From CAWVSB01 sp036960375 (GTDB lineage Bacteria; Pseudomonadota; Gammaproteobacteria; Pseudomonadales; CAWVSB01), in contig JBALVY010000001.1 in the NCBI GenBank assembly GCA_036960375.1, positions 1,002,272 through 1,066,271 of the forward strand: a DNA stretch of 64,000 nucleotides, written 5' to 3'. The notes below the pieces were generated by a model. That model worked only from the letters and a program-made list of their open reading frames with translations, ran no database searches and was not told the DNA's origin. The position numbers and the translations under genes were made by a program. This document shows positions 26,338-35,176 of the stretch, piece after piece; the first letter of the stretch is position 1; each line of letters opens with the position of its first letter.

Positions 26338-27324
26338 CTACCACCAAGACTTTTTGCTGCTGCCAGGTTTCTTATCGCCGGGTTTTTCTTCGGCAGGCTT
26401 CACTTTTTCAGGTCTCTTGTGTTTTTTAGGCGCAGCCGCTTTCGGTTTCTCTACGGCTGGCTCGCTAAGTGTTTCAGCCGCGGCCTTGGTCGGTACCTTT
26501 AAACAAATGCCGCCCTTTTCAATTTCAATGATGCCTTGTTTATACAAGCCGCCGATGGATTTCTTGAAGGTTTTTTTGCTCATTCCAAATAGTTCAGAAA
26601 TCACTTTAGGGCTGGTTTTATCATGTATTGGCGCGAAACCATTTTGCTCTTTTAAGTACTCCAGAATAGCGGTGGCGTCTTTATCTCGTGTTTCCTGTCC
26701 GCCGTGTAGGCTTAAATCTATTTTATTGTCTGGCCGAACATTTTTAATATAGCCCTTGATACTTTGACCAAAACTTAAGCGCTGAAAGACTTCGTCCTTA
26801 TACAATATGCCCCAGTGACTATGATTTATAATGGCTTTGAAACCTAGCTCTGTCGTATTCGCTACGATCAAATCAACCGGCTGCTTGGCTTTAAAATTCT
26901 GCGGCCTGTCATCATCAAGAAATTTGTCTATTTTAGATGATGCGGCGATTCGACCATCTGTTTTGTCGATATATAAATAGACTAAATAGGAATGCCCTTC
27001 TTCCATTGTCTTGTGCTGTTCGTTAAACGGCACCAATATGTCTTTTTCCAGCCCCCAGTCCAAAAAGGCACCTATCTTGTTGGTGGCGACTACCTCCAAA
27101 TATGCAAACTCACCCACTTTGGCATTAGGCGTCAGTGTCGTGGCTACCGGCCTGTCTTCTGAATCAAGGTACAAGAAGACCGTAATCAGGTCTCCCACAG
27201 CTAAACCAGCGGGTAGGTATTTTCTTGGGCATAATACTTCACCCAGTTCTTGGGCATCTAAATAGGCGCCAAAATCCAGGATTTTTAGTACTTCTAGCTC
27301 ATAAGTCTGGCCAAGCGTGATCAT
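26338..27324 (-). CDS. CvfB-like S1-domain RNA-binding protein
   Basis: A 328-residue protein of the CvfB/YitL group: repeated S1-like OB folds (residues 1-65, 68-140 and 150-215; TYELEVLKILDFGAYLDAQ and GEFAYLEVVATNKIGAFLDWG) followed by a winged helix (about 222-285; VISELFGMSKKTFKKSIGGLYKQGIIEIEKGG). It binds RNA in the cytoplasm and affects gene expression. The last 45 residues form a Lys/Pro-rich tail (AAPKKHKRPEKVKPAEEKPG), a feature added to the usual family length. It is not obviously linked to the catabolic genes and probably marks the conserved chromosome. Confidence 0.9.
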   Translation of the reverse strand: MITLGQTYELEVLKILDFGAYLDAQELGEVLCPRKYLPAGLAVGDLITVFLYLDSEDRPVATTLTPNAKVGEFAYLEVVATNKIGAFLDWGLEKDILVPFNEQHKTMEEGHSYLVYLYIDKTDGRIAASSKIDKFLDDDRPQNFKAKQPVDLIVANTTELGFKAIINHSHWGILYKDEVFQRLSFGQSIKGYIKNVRPDNKIDLSLHGGQETRDKDATAILEYLKEQNGFAPIHDKTSPKVISELFGMSKKTFKKSIGGLYKQGIIEIEKGGICLKVPTKAAAETLSEPAVEKPKAAAPKKHKRPEKVKPAEEKPGDKKPGSSKKSWW

Positions 27325-27463
27325 TCTAATCTCTATGTTTGCGGTATCTGTGGGCAGGCATTATACAGGCATATGACAACGTGCATGTTGGCATCGGCAA
27401 CTATTTAGTTATTTGGCGTAAACGGTTTCAGTTGGAGGGGGGTATGGAGCTGTGGAGCCTTAT

Positions 27464-28081
27464 TTAGTAGAGCCAGCTGCGGTTTATCTTGTCTGAGGCT
27501 TCGAATTCTCTGATAGTGGATTCCAGTTGTTGCGTCAGCGCGACTGAATCCAGCCCATTGAGTAGCATATGTCTATGTGACTCTTCGATTTCAAAACTCG
27601 TGCTATTGCCGTCCGGCGTGCTGATCACGCACGACTCCAAATCAATGCTGAGTTGATGGTTTTGCGTGTCGTCGGCAGCCGCGCGCGCCAGATTTTTTAC
27701 ATGGTCTTCATCTAGTACTATAGGCAGAATGCCATTTCTCACGCAGTTGCCATAAAAAATGGCGCCAAAGCTGGGCGCAATAATGGCTCTGATGCCATAT
27801 TCAGATAGCGCCCAAACGGCGTGCTCACGTGACGACCCACAGCCAAAATTGACACCCGTTAACAATATGCTGGTATTGGCGTAGCTGGATTGATTGAGGA
27901 TAAATTCCGGGTTTGGTTCACGGCCGCCGGCTTCTGTATAGCGCCAGTAGGCAAACAGGCCTTCACCGAGTCCCTGTTTGGAAACAAGCTTCATCTCTCG
28001 AGAGGGGATAATAGCGTCCGTGTCGATATTGGGCTGTAGTAAGGTGGCAGTAACTCCGCTGTGGTGAGTGAATTTCTCCAT
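27464..28081 (-). CDS. leuD: 3-isopropylmalate dehydratase small subunit
   Basis: A 205-residue swivel domain of isopropylmalate isomerase in leucine synthesis. It has the family start FTHHSGVTATLLQPNIDTDAIIP and the substrate loop GVNFGCGSSREHAVWAL, with IIAPSFGAIFYGNCVRNGILPI following. Length is standard. The ATG overlaps the stop of leuC by 1 nt (TAATG), so the two subunits are translationally coupled. No leuA or leuB is in the window. A paralogue acting on another malate-type acid cannot be excluded, but the sequence looks like standard LeuD. Confidence 0.93.
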   Translation of the reverse strand: MEKFTHHSGVTATLLQPNIDTDAIIPSREMKLVSKQGLGEGLFAYWRYTEAGGREPNPEFILNQSSYANTSILLTGVNFGCGSSREHAVWALSEYGIRAIIAPSFGAIFYGNCVRNGILPIVLDEDHVKNLARAAADDTQNHQLSIDLESCVISTPDGNSTSFEIEESHRHMLLNGLDSVALTQQLESTIREFEASDKINRSWLY

Positions 28082-29502
28082 TAGCTTGTCTGCTCAGCAG
28101 AGACTATTTTATCGGGGCTGGTAATGCGCCCCGTAATGGCAGAGGCGATTACCGTAAGTGGACTGGCCAGATGTGTGCGCGTAGCGGGGCCCTGACGACC
28201 TTCGAAGTTGCGGTTGGTGCTGGAGATAACCCGTTTATGCGGGCCAAATGTTTCGCCACCGGCATAGAAACACATGGAGCATCCTGGCTCACGCCATTCG
28301 AAACCTGCGTCTACAAATATCTTGTCCAGACCCTCGGCTTCAGCGGCACGTTTAACGGGTTTGGATCCGGGTACAACCACTGCCGCTATGCCTTGGGCCA
28401 CTTTATGGCCTTTAAGTAGTTTGGCGGCGGCTCGCAAATCACTCAGCCGGCTGTTGGTACAGGAGCCAAGAAATGCCGCGTCGATGGCTATGCCTTCTAT
28501 AGCTGAGTTGGCGCTAAGGCCTTGATAGGCCAAAGCCTTGATCATTGACTCCCGTCGATTAGGGTCATTCATTAATTCAGGGTCGGGGATAGTTTCGCCG
28601 ATGGCGATGGCGTGTTCCGGGCTGGTACCCCAGGTTATTGTCGGCAATATAGCACTGGCATCAATAGTTATTTCTTCGTCAAAGTCCGCATCATCGTCAC
28701 TGTTTAGCGTGCGCCAATAGTCTACGGCCCGTTGCCATTTGTCACCGTCCGGCGCGTGCGGCCGACCTTTTACGTAGTCAAAGACGGTTTCATCCGGAGC
28801 GATAATTCCCGTGAAGGCTGAAAACTCAACTGCCATATTACACAGAGTCAGCCGTGCCTCGACTGGCAGTGATTCAATGGCGCTGCCGGCAAACTCCACA
28901 ACATAGCCGCTGCCGCCTGCAGTGCCGAATTGTCCAATAAGGTGCAGGATCATATCCTTGGCTGTCACGTTGGGTCTTAGCTGGCCGGTAAAATTCACCC
29001 GCATGTTCTTTGGTTTATGCACACGCAATGTATTGGTACACATCGCGTGCTCTGCTTCTGACGAGCCGATACCCCAAGCCAGGGCGCCAAGCCCGCCCAA
29101 GCTGCAGGTGTGGCTGTCGGGGCATACCAGTGTAGTGCCAGGTAAGGCGATGCCCTGTTCCGGAGATATAACATGCGCGATACCCTGCAGCGGGTGATCT
29201 ATATCGTATAGCGTAATGCCTGCCTCGTTGGCGGCCTCTCTGGTGGCCTTGATAAATAAGTGGCCAGAGGGCATCAAGGTATCGTCGTTGCGGCCGGGAA
29301 AAGTATCAACAATATGATCCATAGTGCAGAACACCCGACTCGGGTCGCGCACACTGCGGCCATCTGCGGCAAGGCTTTTCAGCGCAATGCTGCCGGTGCG
29401 CTCATGCAGAAATATACGATCGATGTAAATAAGGCAGTGGCCGTCATCCAGCTCTGTTACTGAATGCGATTGCCATAATTTGTCAAATAGAGTCTGAGCC
29501 AT
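28081..29502 (-). CDS. leuC: 3-isopropylmalate dehydratase large subunit
   Basis: A 473-residue [4Fe-4S] aconitase-superfamily enzyme. The ATG at 29502 gives the typical MAQTLFDKLWQSH start; an upstream in-frame extension adds 29 residues that look non-coding. Cluster Cys are in VCPDSHTC (first), FLGSCTNSR (second) and PGCSMCFYAGG (third and nearby). It isomerises 2- and 3-isopropylmalate together with LeuD. The gap of 217 bp to the divergent transporter gene holds the promoters of both. Confidence 0.94.
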   Translation of the reverse strand: MAQTLFDKLWQSHSVTELDDGHCLIYIDRIFLHERTGSIALKSLAADGRSVRDPSRVFCTMDHIVDTFPGRNDDTLMPSGHLFIKATREAANEAGITLYDIDHPLQGIAHVISPEQGIALPGTTLVCPDSHTCSLGGLGALAWGIGSSEAEHAMCTNTLRVHKPKNMRVNFTGQLRPNVTAKDMILHLIGQFGTAGGSGYVVEFAGSAIESLPVEARLTLCNMAVEFSAFTGIIAPDETVFDYVKGRPHAPDGDKWQRAVDYWRTLNSDDDADFDEEITIDASAILPTITWGTSPEHAIAIGETIPDPELMNDPNRRESMIKALAYQGLSANSAIEGIAIDAAFLGSCTNSRLSDLRAAAKLLKGHKVAQGIAAVVVPGSKPVKRAAEAEGLDKIFVDAGFEWREPGCSMCFYAGGETFGPHKRVISSTNRNFEGRQGPATRTHLASPLTVIASAITGRITSPDKIVSAEQTS

Positions 29503-29719
29503 CGGGTGCCGAATTTGGTCTAGTATTAAGCCAGCAAGGGAGTCATTATATTGCTGATATCCCTTGTATATTCTGATGAATGCTAGCATAATTTATTTCA
29601 AAAGTACTATTATTATATCTTTATAGTTTATACTGCGTTTCTGATGATTTTTATCAAGGCGCATTTGGGTGTGTATGTTTCAATACGCAGCTTTGTTGGC
29701 GCTTATCCTGGAGTAATTC

Positions 29720-30436
29720 TTGAGCCCAGAGATTATTGTTTTGATTAGTACTGCCGCTACCATCGCGTTTGTTCATACGCTGATGGGGCCTGATCATTAC
29801 CTGCCGTTTGTGGCGATGGGTAAGGCGCGTGGCTGGAGCCTGCGGCGTATGCTGGCGGTTGCTGCCGTCTGCGGCCTGGGTCATATCGCAGGCTCTATTG
29901 CGCTGGGTTTTGTCGGTATTGGTCTACAGTTACAGCTAAATTCTCTTGAGTGGTTTGAAGGTTTGCGTGGAGATGTTGCCGCTTGGGTTCTGTTGGCCTT
30001 TGGTTTGGTCTATATGGTCTGGGGGCTGCGCAAGGCGTTTCGCAACAAGAGCCATAGTCACAGTCATCGCCATGACGGTCTGGTACACAGTCATGATCAT
30101 AGTCACCAAAAAGAACATACCCATGTACACGACCGGGCAGAGGGAGCGAAGAGCACTTTTGTGCCGTGGGCCATCTTTATCGTGTTTGTCTTGGGGCCAT
30201 GTGAGCCACTAATTCCCCTGTTGATGTACCCGGCTGCAAAAGAGAGTGTGACAGGTATGGTCATGGTGACCGGTGTTTTTGGTCTAGTGACAATGCTGAC
30301 AATGTTGGGCGCTGTGGCAATAGTCGGTGTCGGTTTAAATAAGATAAAGCTGCCGCGGATGGAACGATTTGGTCATGCAATGGCAGGAGCAACTTTAGCA
30401 AGTTGTGGCTCCGCTATTGTGTTTTTAGGTTTATAA
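29720..30436 (+). CDS. UreH/NicO-like membrane transporter with His-rich loop
   Basis: A 238-residue protein with about six helices. Helix 1 has HTLMGPDHYLPF, similar to the HX4-5DH metal motif of nickel/cobalt and UreH-like transporters. The cytoplasmic or periplasmic loop near residues 113-140 carries about a dozen His (SHSHSHRHDGLVHSHDHSH...). Helix 4 begins VLGPCEPLIPLLMYP, a CPE/CEP-like motif of the LysE/CcdA superfamily. Metal (Ni, Co or Zn) export or delivery is likely; electron transfer by the Cys is less likely. The TTG start has GGAG 7 nt upstream. It is the first gene of a ten-gene operon ending at 40101. Confidence 0.8.
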   Translation: MSPEIIVLISTAATIAFVHTLMGPDHYLPFVAMGKARGWSLRRMLAVAAVCGLGHIAGSIALGFVGIGLQLQLNSLEWFEGLRGDVAAWVLLAFGLVYMVWGLRKAFRNKSHSHSHRHDGLVHSHDHSHQKEHTHVHDRAEGAKSTFVPWAIFIVFVLGPCEPLIPLLMYPAAKESVTGMVMVTGVFGLVTMLTMLGAVAIVGVGLNKIKLPRMERFGHAMAGATLASCGSAIVFLGL

Positions 30437-30448
30437 ACAGGAGCAGGC

Positions 30449-31312
30449 ATGACCGATCAGGAAGATTACAAGGCAATTGATGCCGTAGTAAATATTTGGA
30501 CTACCGAGGCTTTGTCTCATCGTCCAGGTTGGACCGATGAATTCTTTATCGACAAGGTAAAAGGCAAACATAGTAGCGGCGGCGTCTCGCTGGAGACCAT
30601 GCTCGAAGGCATGGATGAAGCCGGAATTGAAAAGGGTTTTCTGGTTGCGGCCAAATCGGGTAGACCGGGTCTCCCCGGCAGCTACCACATGCCGCTGGAA
30701 GTCGTAGCCAGAGCAGTAGAGCAATACCCTGATCGTTTTTATGGTTTGGTAGGCATAGATCCCTATCAAGGTATGAATGGTGTTCGCGCGCTGGAAGACG
30801 CAGTCAAAAACATGGGTTTTATCGGTGCACATTTATATCCGCACTGGTATGAATTACCGCCCAATGCGGCCAAGTATTATCCCTTTTATGCCAAGTGTAT
30901 TGAGTTGGACATACCTATTCAAATGCAGGTGGGTCAATCGCTCATCTATGCCAAGGATCAGCCCTGTCGCTCCGTAGGTCGTCCAATTTATCTTGACGAT
31001 ATTGCCTGTGATTTGCCGGAGCTAAAACTCATCGGCACACATGTCGGTATTCCCTGGACCGATGAAATGATCGCAATGGCCTGGAAACACGAGAATGTGT
31101 ATATCTGCTGCGATGCACACAGTCCCAAGTACTGGCCTGATGCATTAGTTAAATACATTAATTCCTATGGCCAGAATAAAGTGATTTTTGGAACAGATTT
31201 TCCCGTTCTACGCTTTAAGCGAACCGTAGATGAAATTGATTCTTTGGGTTTCAAGCCTGAAGTTCGGCGTAAGTTTTTACGCGACAACGTAAAACGCGTG
31301 TATGGCATTTAA
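30449..31312 (+). CDS. Amidohydrolase-2 family protein lacking the HxH motif
   Basis: A 287-residue TIM-barrel protein of the ACMSD/gamma-resorcylate decarboxylase group, which hydrolyses or decarboxylates. Visible are GAHLYPHWYELPP, LIGTHVGIPW (metal His) and the closing FGTDFPV with its Asp. At the place of the usual N-terminal HxH or DxH metal site there is AIDAVVNIW, so that site is absent. A subgroup sharing this start exists. It may bind only one metal or none. It lies 12 nt after the transporter and 33 nt before a CoA transferase, in the same operon. Confidence 0.87.
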   Translation: MTDQEDYKAIDAVVNIWTTEALSHRPGWTDEFFIDKVKGKHSSGGVSLETMLEGMDEAGIEKGFLVAAKSGRPGLPGSYHMPLEVVARAVEQYPDRFYGLVGIDPYQGMNGVRALEDAVKNMGFIGAHLYPHWYELPPNAAKYYPFYAKCIELDIPIQMQVGQSLIYAKDQPCRSVGRPIYLDDIACDLPELKLIGTHVGIPWTDEMIAMAWKHENVYICCDAHSPKYWPDALVKYINSYGQNKVIFGTDFPVLRFKRTVDEIDSLGFKPEVRRKFLRDNVKRVYGI

Positions 31313-31345
31313 TGCCGCTGCAAACGCCATTTAATTGAGGAACTT

Positions 31346-32551
31346 ATGACTGCACCACTTGAAGGAATCCGGGTTGTTGAATTAACCAGTGTTGTATTGG
31401 GACCGTACGCTTGCCAGATGCTGGGTGATTTAGGCGCCGATGTGATTAAAATTGAGCCACCGGCCGGTGATACCAATCGTAATCTGGGGCCCAATAGAAA
31501 CCACTCCGATATGGGTGCCTTGTTTCTGACCTGTAACAGAAATAAACGCAGCGTAGTGCTGGATTTGAAATCTGAGGAGGGCAAGTCCGCAGCTCTTGAA
31601 ATTATCAAAACAGCTGATGTGATGGTGCATAATTTTCGTCCACAGGCAATGGACCGCCTCGGTCTCGGCTATGAGTGCGTACAGCAGGTCAATCCTAATA
31701 TTGTATATTGTGCTACCTACGGTTATGCCAAGGCAGGTCCTTACGGTGAGAAAGGCGCACTGGATGATTCAATTCAGGCCGCCAGTGGCATAGCTATGCT
31801 GCAATCTATGGTCGGCGGTGAGCCGCGTTATTTACCGACCATCGTTGCAGACAAAACAACAGGCTTGTTTGTTGTTCAAGCTGTTTTAGCCGCATTGTTT
31901 CATCGTGAGCGTACCGGCGAAGGCCAGGAAATTGAAGTGCCCATGTTTGAGTCAATGGCGTCTTACGTTATGACTGAGCATTTGTGGGGGCAAACTTTTG
32001 AGCCACCGATTGGCAAAGCAGGTTATGTGCGTTTAATGGCCGAGCACCGCAGGCCTTATAAAACCAAAGACGGCCAGTATCTGGCGGTATTGCCGTATTG
32101 GGACAATCACTGGGCGACATTTTGCGAGAAAACAGGACATCCTGAATTGGCCTCGGATCCACGTTTTATTGATATGGCAACAAGGCTCAAAAATATCAAT
32201 GAATCCTACAAAGCCACCGGTGACATTATTATTTCAAAAACTCGTGATGAGTGGTTGGAACTCTTAGGTGATACCAATGTACCAATGATGGTGGTGAATA
32301 CGCTTGACGGTTTGATAGAAGATCCGCATTTGGTTGCCACCGGTTTTTGGCAGGAATTTGATCATCCTACCGAAGGTCGTATTCGGATGAGTAAGTCACC
32401 AATAAATTTCAGTAAGACACCGGCATCGATTCGTCAGATGCCTCCCCGTTTGGGCCAGCATAGCGTAGAAGTATTACGCGAGGCCGGGCTCGATGAATCC
32501 ACCGTACAAAATATGATTGCCAATGGTTCTGCCAGAACCGTAGTTGAATAA
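31346..32551 (+). CDS. CaiB/BaiF family CoA transferase
   Basis: A 401-residue class III CoA transferase. It starts LEGIRVVELTSVVLGPYACQ with LGDLGADVIKIEPPAG following. The catalytic Asp is expected in EKGALDDSIQAASGIAML. The C-terminus has NVPMMVVNTLDGLIEDPHL. Ribosome site GAGG precedes the ATG. One of two such enzymes in this operon (the other at 33976); they are different sequences, so two acids or two steps of CoA transfer are likely. Confidence 0.92.
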   Translation: MTAPLEGIRVVELTSVVLGPYACQMLGDLGADVIKIEPPAGDTNRNLGPNRNHSDMGALFLTCNRNKRSVVLDLKSEEGKSAALEIIKTADVMVHNFRPQAMDRLGLGYECVQQVNPNIVYCATYGYAKAGPYGEKGALDDSIQAASGIAMLQSMVGGEPRYLPTIVADKTTGLFVVQAVLAALFHRERTGEGQEIEVPMFESMASYVMTEHLWGQTFEPPIGKAGYVRLMAEHRRPYKTKDGQYLAVLPYWDNHWATFCEKTGHPELASDPRFIDMATRLKNINESYKATGDIIISKTRDEWLELLGDTNVPMMVVNTLDGLIEDPHLVATGFWQEFDHPTEGRIRMSKSPINFSKTPASIRQMPPRLGQHSVEVLREAGLDESTVQNMIANGSARTVVE

Positions 32552-32577
32552 GCCTTACAGCAAACAGGAGTAGTAAC

Positions 32578-32868
32578 ATGACATTCAGAAATCTGTTTAT
32601 TGAGCACGACCGAACGCCGGAAGAAGAGGCATGGGTCGAAGAAGAAACTGCAGAGCAAGAACTGCGCTTTGATAAAATAGTTGAGGAAATGGAAGCCCTC
32701 GCGCCTCAGCGAGAGGTTTGGTACAAGGAGTTCTTCGATCGAATTATGAACATTGGTTTTAATACCGATGCTGACGACAAGACGAAAATAGCCCCTGCCG
32801 ATATTCCTGTTCAGCCTGAAGGCAAAAAAGATCAGGTAGTTTGGAAATATGGCGTAGACGGCGAATAA
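32578..32868 (+). CDS. Small acidic protein, function unknown
   Basis: A 96-residue hydrophilic protein with a strongly acidic first half (HDRTPEEEAWVEEETAEQEL) and predicted helices to about residue 60. GFNTDADDKTKIAPADIPVQ follows, and the end is KKDQVVWKYGVDGE. No Cys or His cluster and no known domain are seen. AACAGGAG precedes the ATG. Embedded in the operon between a CoA transferase and the bicupin, it might be a small subunit or an assembly factor (inference). Confidence 0.7.
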   Translation: MTFRNLFIEHDRTPEEEAWVEEETAEQELRFDKIVEEMEALAPQREVWYKEFFDRIMNIGFNTDADDKTKIAPADIPVQPEGKKDQVVWKYGVDGE

Positions 32869-32936
32869 ACGACGTTACATGTGAATTTCGCTGGCCTGGT
32901 GTCGGCAGTTAAAAGAATTGATTTGGGAGAAAGACA

Positions 32937-33914
32937 ATGGCTCGTCCACATATAGAACCGTTTTGCGATAGAGACGTACACTTTAAGACAATGATGCTGC
33001 CGGGGTTTGGTTTCGGCATGCGATATAAAATGCTGAGTCTGGATTCCGATAATGGTTCCTGCTCAATGACAGTGCAGCTGGATGCCGGCTACAGTCAAAA
33101 GCCGGGATTTTCCTGGTCTGAGCTGGAAGTTATTATCGTTGAAGGTGAGATAAAAATCGGAGATAAAGTGTACCGTAAAGGTCACTATTTCTTCTTGCCT
33201 GCCGGCTACTGCCTGGAGCAATTGAGCTCTGAGAAAGGCGCGCTGTTGATGTATATGTACAACACGGGCGAACCTTCTCATGTTGAAGCAACCGAGCATC
33301 ATCAGCTTTGCCGTACGGCCTTTTATCATGATGTAGATTCCTATATGGATCTGGCATGGGTATTAGGCAATGTCACAAAGCCTACGGTGGCCACAGGTTG
33401 TTTGATTAAGCTGCTAAATTTTAATGTTGATTCCCATGCGCTGACGTTCCTGTATTGCATGACGCCAAATTTCTATCAGGACAATATTTCGTACCACGAT
33501 TGTGCGGAAGAGTCCTATCACCTGTGGGGCACCAGCTGGATGATGCAGTTTGGTGACGTACCAACAGGTGGCTATTTCTGGCGTCCCGCCTATATTAATC
33601 ATGGCGCTTTTGCCTCTGAGCAGGGCTGTATTGCATTGGGTCGTACAGATTCAAAACTGTTCAATCATTTCCATTACAACCCGTGGAGTACTCCAGGCGA
33701 AAACCAGGACCGTTCCGTTGCGCGTTTGGCTAAACGTGATCCGTTGCTTTACAAGTGGACGGTTGATCACGCGCATAACCATCCGCATGGTCCTGAAGAC
33801 TTTGAAGAGACTCAACCCACTCGTGGTGAAGATCACGATCATGAGGCCGAAAAAGTCAGTGACGGTCACACGCACGGTCATTGGCATGGTGATGAGTATC
33901 ACGCTCACGGTTGA
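32937..33914 (+). CDS. Bicupin with His-rich C-terminal tail
   Basis: A 325-residue protein with two cupin barrels, similar to DUF4437-type proteins by eye. Cupin 1 covers residues 45-105 (SWSELEVIIVEGEIKIGDKVYRKGHYFFLPAG). Cupin 2 covers about 175-265 (YHDCAEESYHLWGTSWMMQFGDVPTGGYFWRP). The metal-binding residues in cupin 2 may be the H/E of YHDCAEESYH and NHGAF. The tail (about 275-325) is full of His and Asp (DHAHNHPHGPEDFEE, GEDHDHEAEK, HTHGHWHGDEYHAHG), a likely metal reservoir. With the His-rich transporter at the head of the operon, it suggests a metalloenzyme system. A dioxygenase or isomerase activity is possible. Confidence 0.8.
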   Translation: MARPHIEPFCDRDVHFKTMMLPGFGFGMRYKMLSLDSDNGSCSMTVQLDAGYSQKPGFSWSELEVIIVEGEIKIGDKVYRKGHYFFLPAGYCLEQLSSEKGALLMYMYNTGEPSHVEATEHHQLCRTAFYHDVDSYMDLAWVLGNVTKPTVATGCLIKLLNFNVDSHALTFLYCMTPNFYQDNISYHDCAEESYHLWGTSWMMQFGDVPTGGYFWRPAYINHGAFASEQGCIALGRTDSKLFNHFHYNPWSTPGENQDRSVARLAKRDPLLYKWTVDHAHNHPHGPEDFEETQPTRGEDHDHEAEKVSDGHTHGHWHGDEYHAHG

Positions 33915-33919
33915 TCTAT

Positions 33920-33944
33920 TTCCGGGCGGCCTGGCCGCCCGGAA
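33920..33944. other. Perfect GC-rich hairpin between bicupin and CoA transferase genes
   Basis: TTCCGGGCGGC (33920-33930) pairs fully with GCCGCCCGGAA (33934-33944) over a 3-nt loop. No T run follows, so it is not a standard terminator. It could protect the upstream mRNA end or adjust expression within the operon. Confidence 0.7.
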
Positions 33945-33975
33945 GATGACGCATTGACGACTACTGCAGGAAACA

Positions 33976-35175
33976 ATGAAAAAGCCCCTTGAAGGAATAC
34001 GTATACTCGATTTGACGCATATGTTGTCAGGTCCCTATGGCGCCATGATTTTGGCAGATCTAGGGGCGGATATGATTAAGGTAGAGCCTCTTAAGGGCGA
34101 AGGCACTCGTAAACTACTGGCCACCGATCCAAAAAATTCAATCGATGGTATGGGCGCCTATTTTCTCACTTTAAATCGCAATAAACGCAGTGTCTGTATC
34201 GACTTAAAGAGCGAAGAGGGAAGGGAGGTTTTTTATGATCTGGTTCGCGAAAGTGATGTGGTCATTAATAATTTCGGCGCAGGCGTGCCAGCGCGTCTGG
34301 GCATTGACTACAACAGTTTGAAGGACATTAACCCCAAAATTGTCACCTGTTCAATTACCGGTTTTGGTTCTGAAGGGCCGGGTGCCAAACGACCGGCATT
34401 TGATCAGGTAGCGCAGGCTTTTGGCGGCGGAATGTCAATTACTGGCCAAGATGCCAATAATCCAATGCGAGCGGGTATCCCAATTGGTGACCTGGGCGGC
34501 GGTATGTTTGGAGTGATGGGAATTTTATCGGCACTGATGGAGCGAGAACGCTCCGGTTTTGGCCAAGATGTTGATATTTCCATGGTCGATGTACAGGTAT
34601 CGCTGCTGAATTACATGGCGACAATGTATTCCTTGTCCGGAGAGGACCCGTTCCCGATTGGTAACTCGCACTTTGTGCATGTGCCCTACAATACCTATCC
34701 CACTTCCGATGGCCATCTGGTTATTGCGGTGATAACCGATAACTTCTGGCAGAACCTGAAAACGGTAGTTCTTTGCGCGGAGTTTGATGATGAGAAATAC
34801 GATGGCCAACCGGGCCGACTTGCCGACAAGGCAATGATTGACGGACGCTTGGGCGAGGTTTTTGCGACTAATACTACGGCGCATTGGTTGGCACTTCTTA
34901 ATGCTCAACGAATCCCCTGTGCTCCAGTTAACAAGTTGTCCGAAGCGCTGAGCGATGAACAATTGCTGCATCGCAATATGGTTGTTGACATCAGTCACCC
35001 TAATGGCAAAACAACTAAAGCACCTGGTAACCCGATAAAGCTTTCTCGTTCAAATGAAGAAAGCTTTTCCTCTCCTCCGCTGTTGGGTGCCGATAGCGAT
35101 GAGGTATTTGGCCGCTTATTAGGCTATTCTGATGACAAGATAGAGCAACTTCGTCAGATCGGTGCGGTAAATTAG
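33976..35175 (+). CDS. CaiB/BaiF family CoA transferase
   Basis: A 399-residue class III CoA transferase. It begins LEGIRILDLTHMLSGPYGAM with LADLGADMIKVEPLKG, and the catalytic Asp is expected in AKRPAFDQVAQAFGGGMS. RIPCAPVNKLSEALSDEQLL is typical near the C-terminus. Its stop codon is followed after 1 nt by the HMGL-like gene, so the two are tightly coupled, mirroring the divergent pair at 14475/15501. Together they may activate and cleave a branched hydroxy acid. Confidence 0.93.
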   Translation: MKKPLEGIRILDLTHMLSGPYGAMILADLGADMIKVEPLKGEGTRKLLATDPKNSIDGMGAYFLTLNRNKRSVCIDLKSEEGREVFYDLVRESDVVINNFGAGVPARLGIDYNSLKDINPKIVTCSITGFGSEGPGAKRPAFDQVAQAFGGGMSITGQDANNPMRAGIPIGDLGGGMFGVMGILSALMERERSGFGQDVDISMVDVQVSLLNYMATMYSLSGEDPFPIGNSHFVHVPYNTYPTSDGHLVIAVITDNFWQNLKTVVLCAEFDDEKYDGQPGRLADKAMIDGRLGEVFATNTTAHWLALLNAQRIPCAPVNKLSEALSDEQLLHRNMVVDISHPNGKTTKAPGNPIKLSRSNEESFSSPPLLGADSDEVFGRLLGYSDDKIEQLRQIGAVN

Positions 35176-35176
35176 T

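Noticed and set aside
29602..29620. AGATATAATAATAGTACT (minus strand) as a copy of the palindromic element
   Set aside because: Only a loose match in an AT-rich promoter region and not palindromic.
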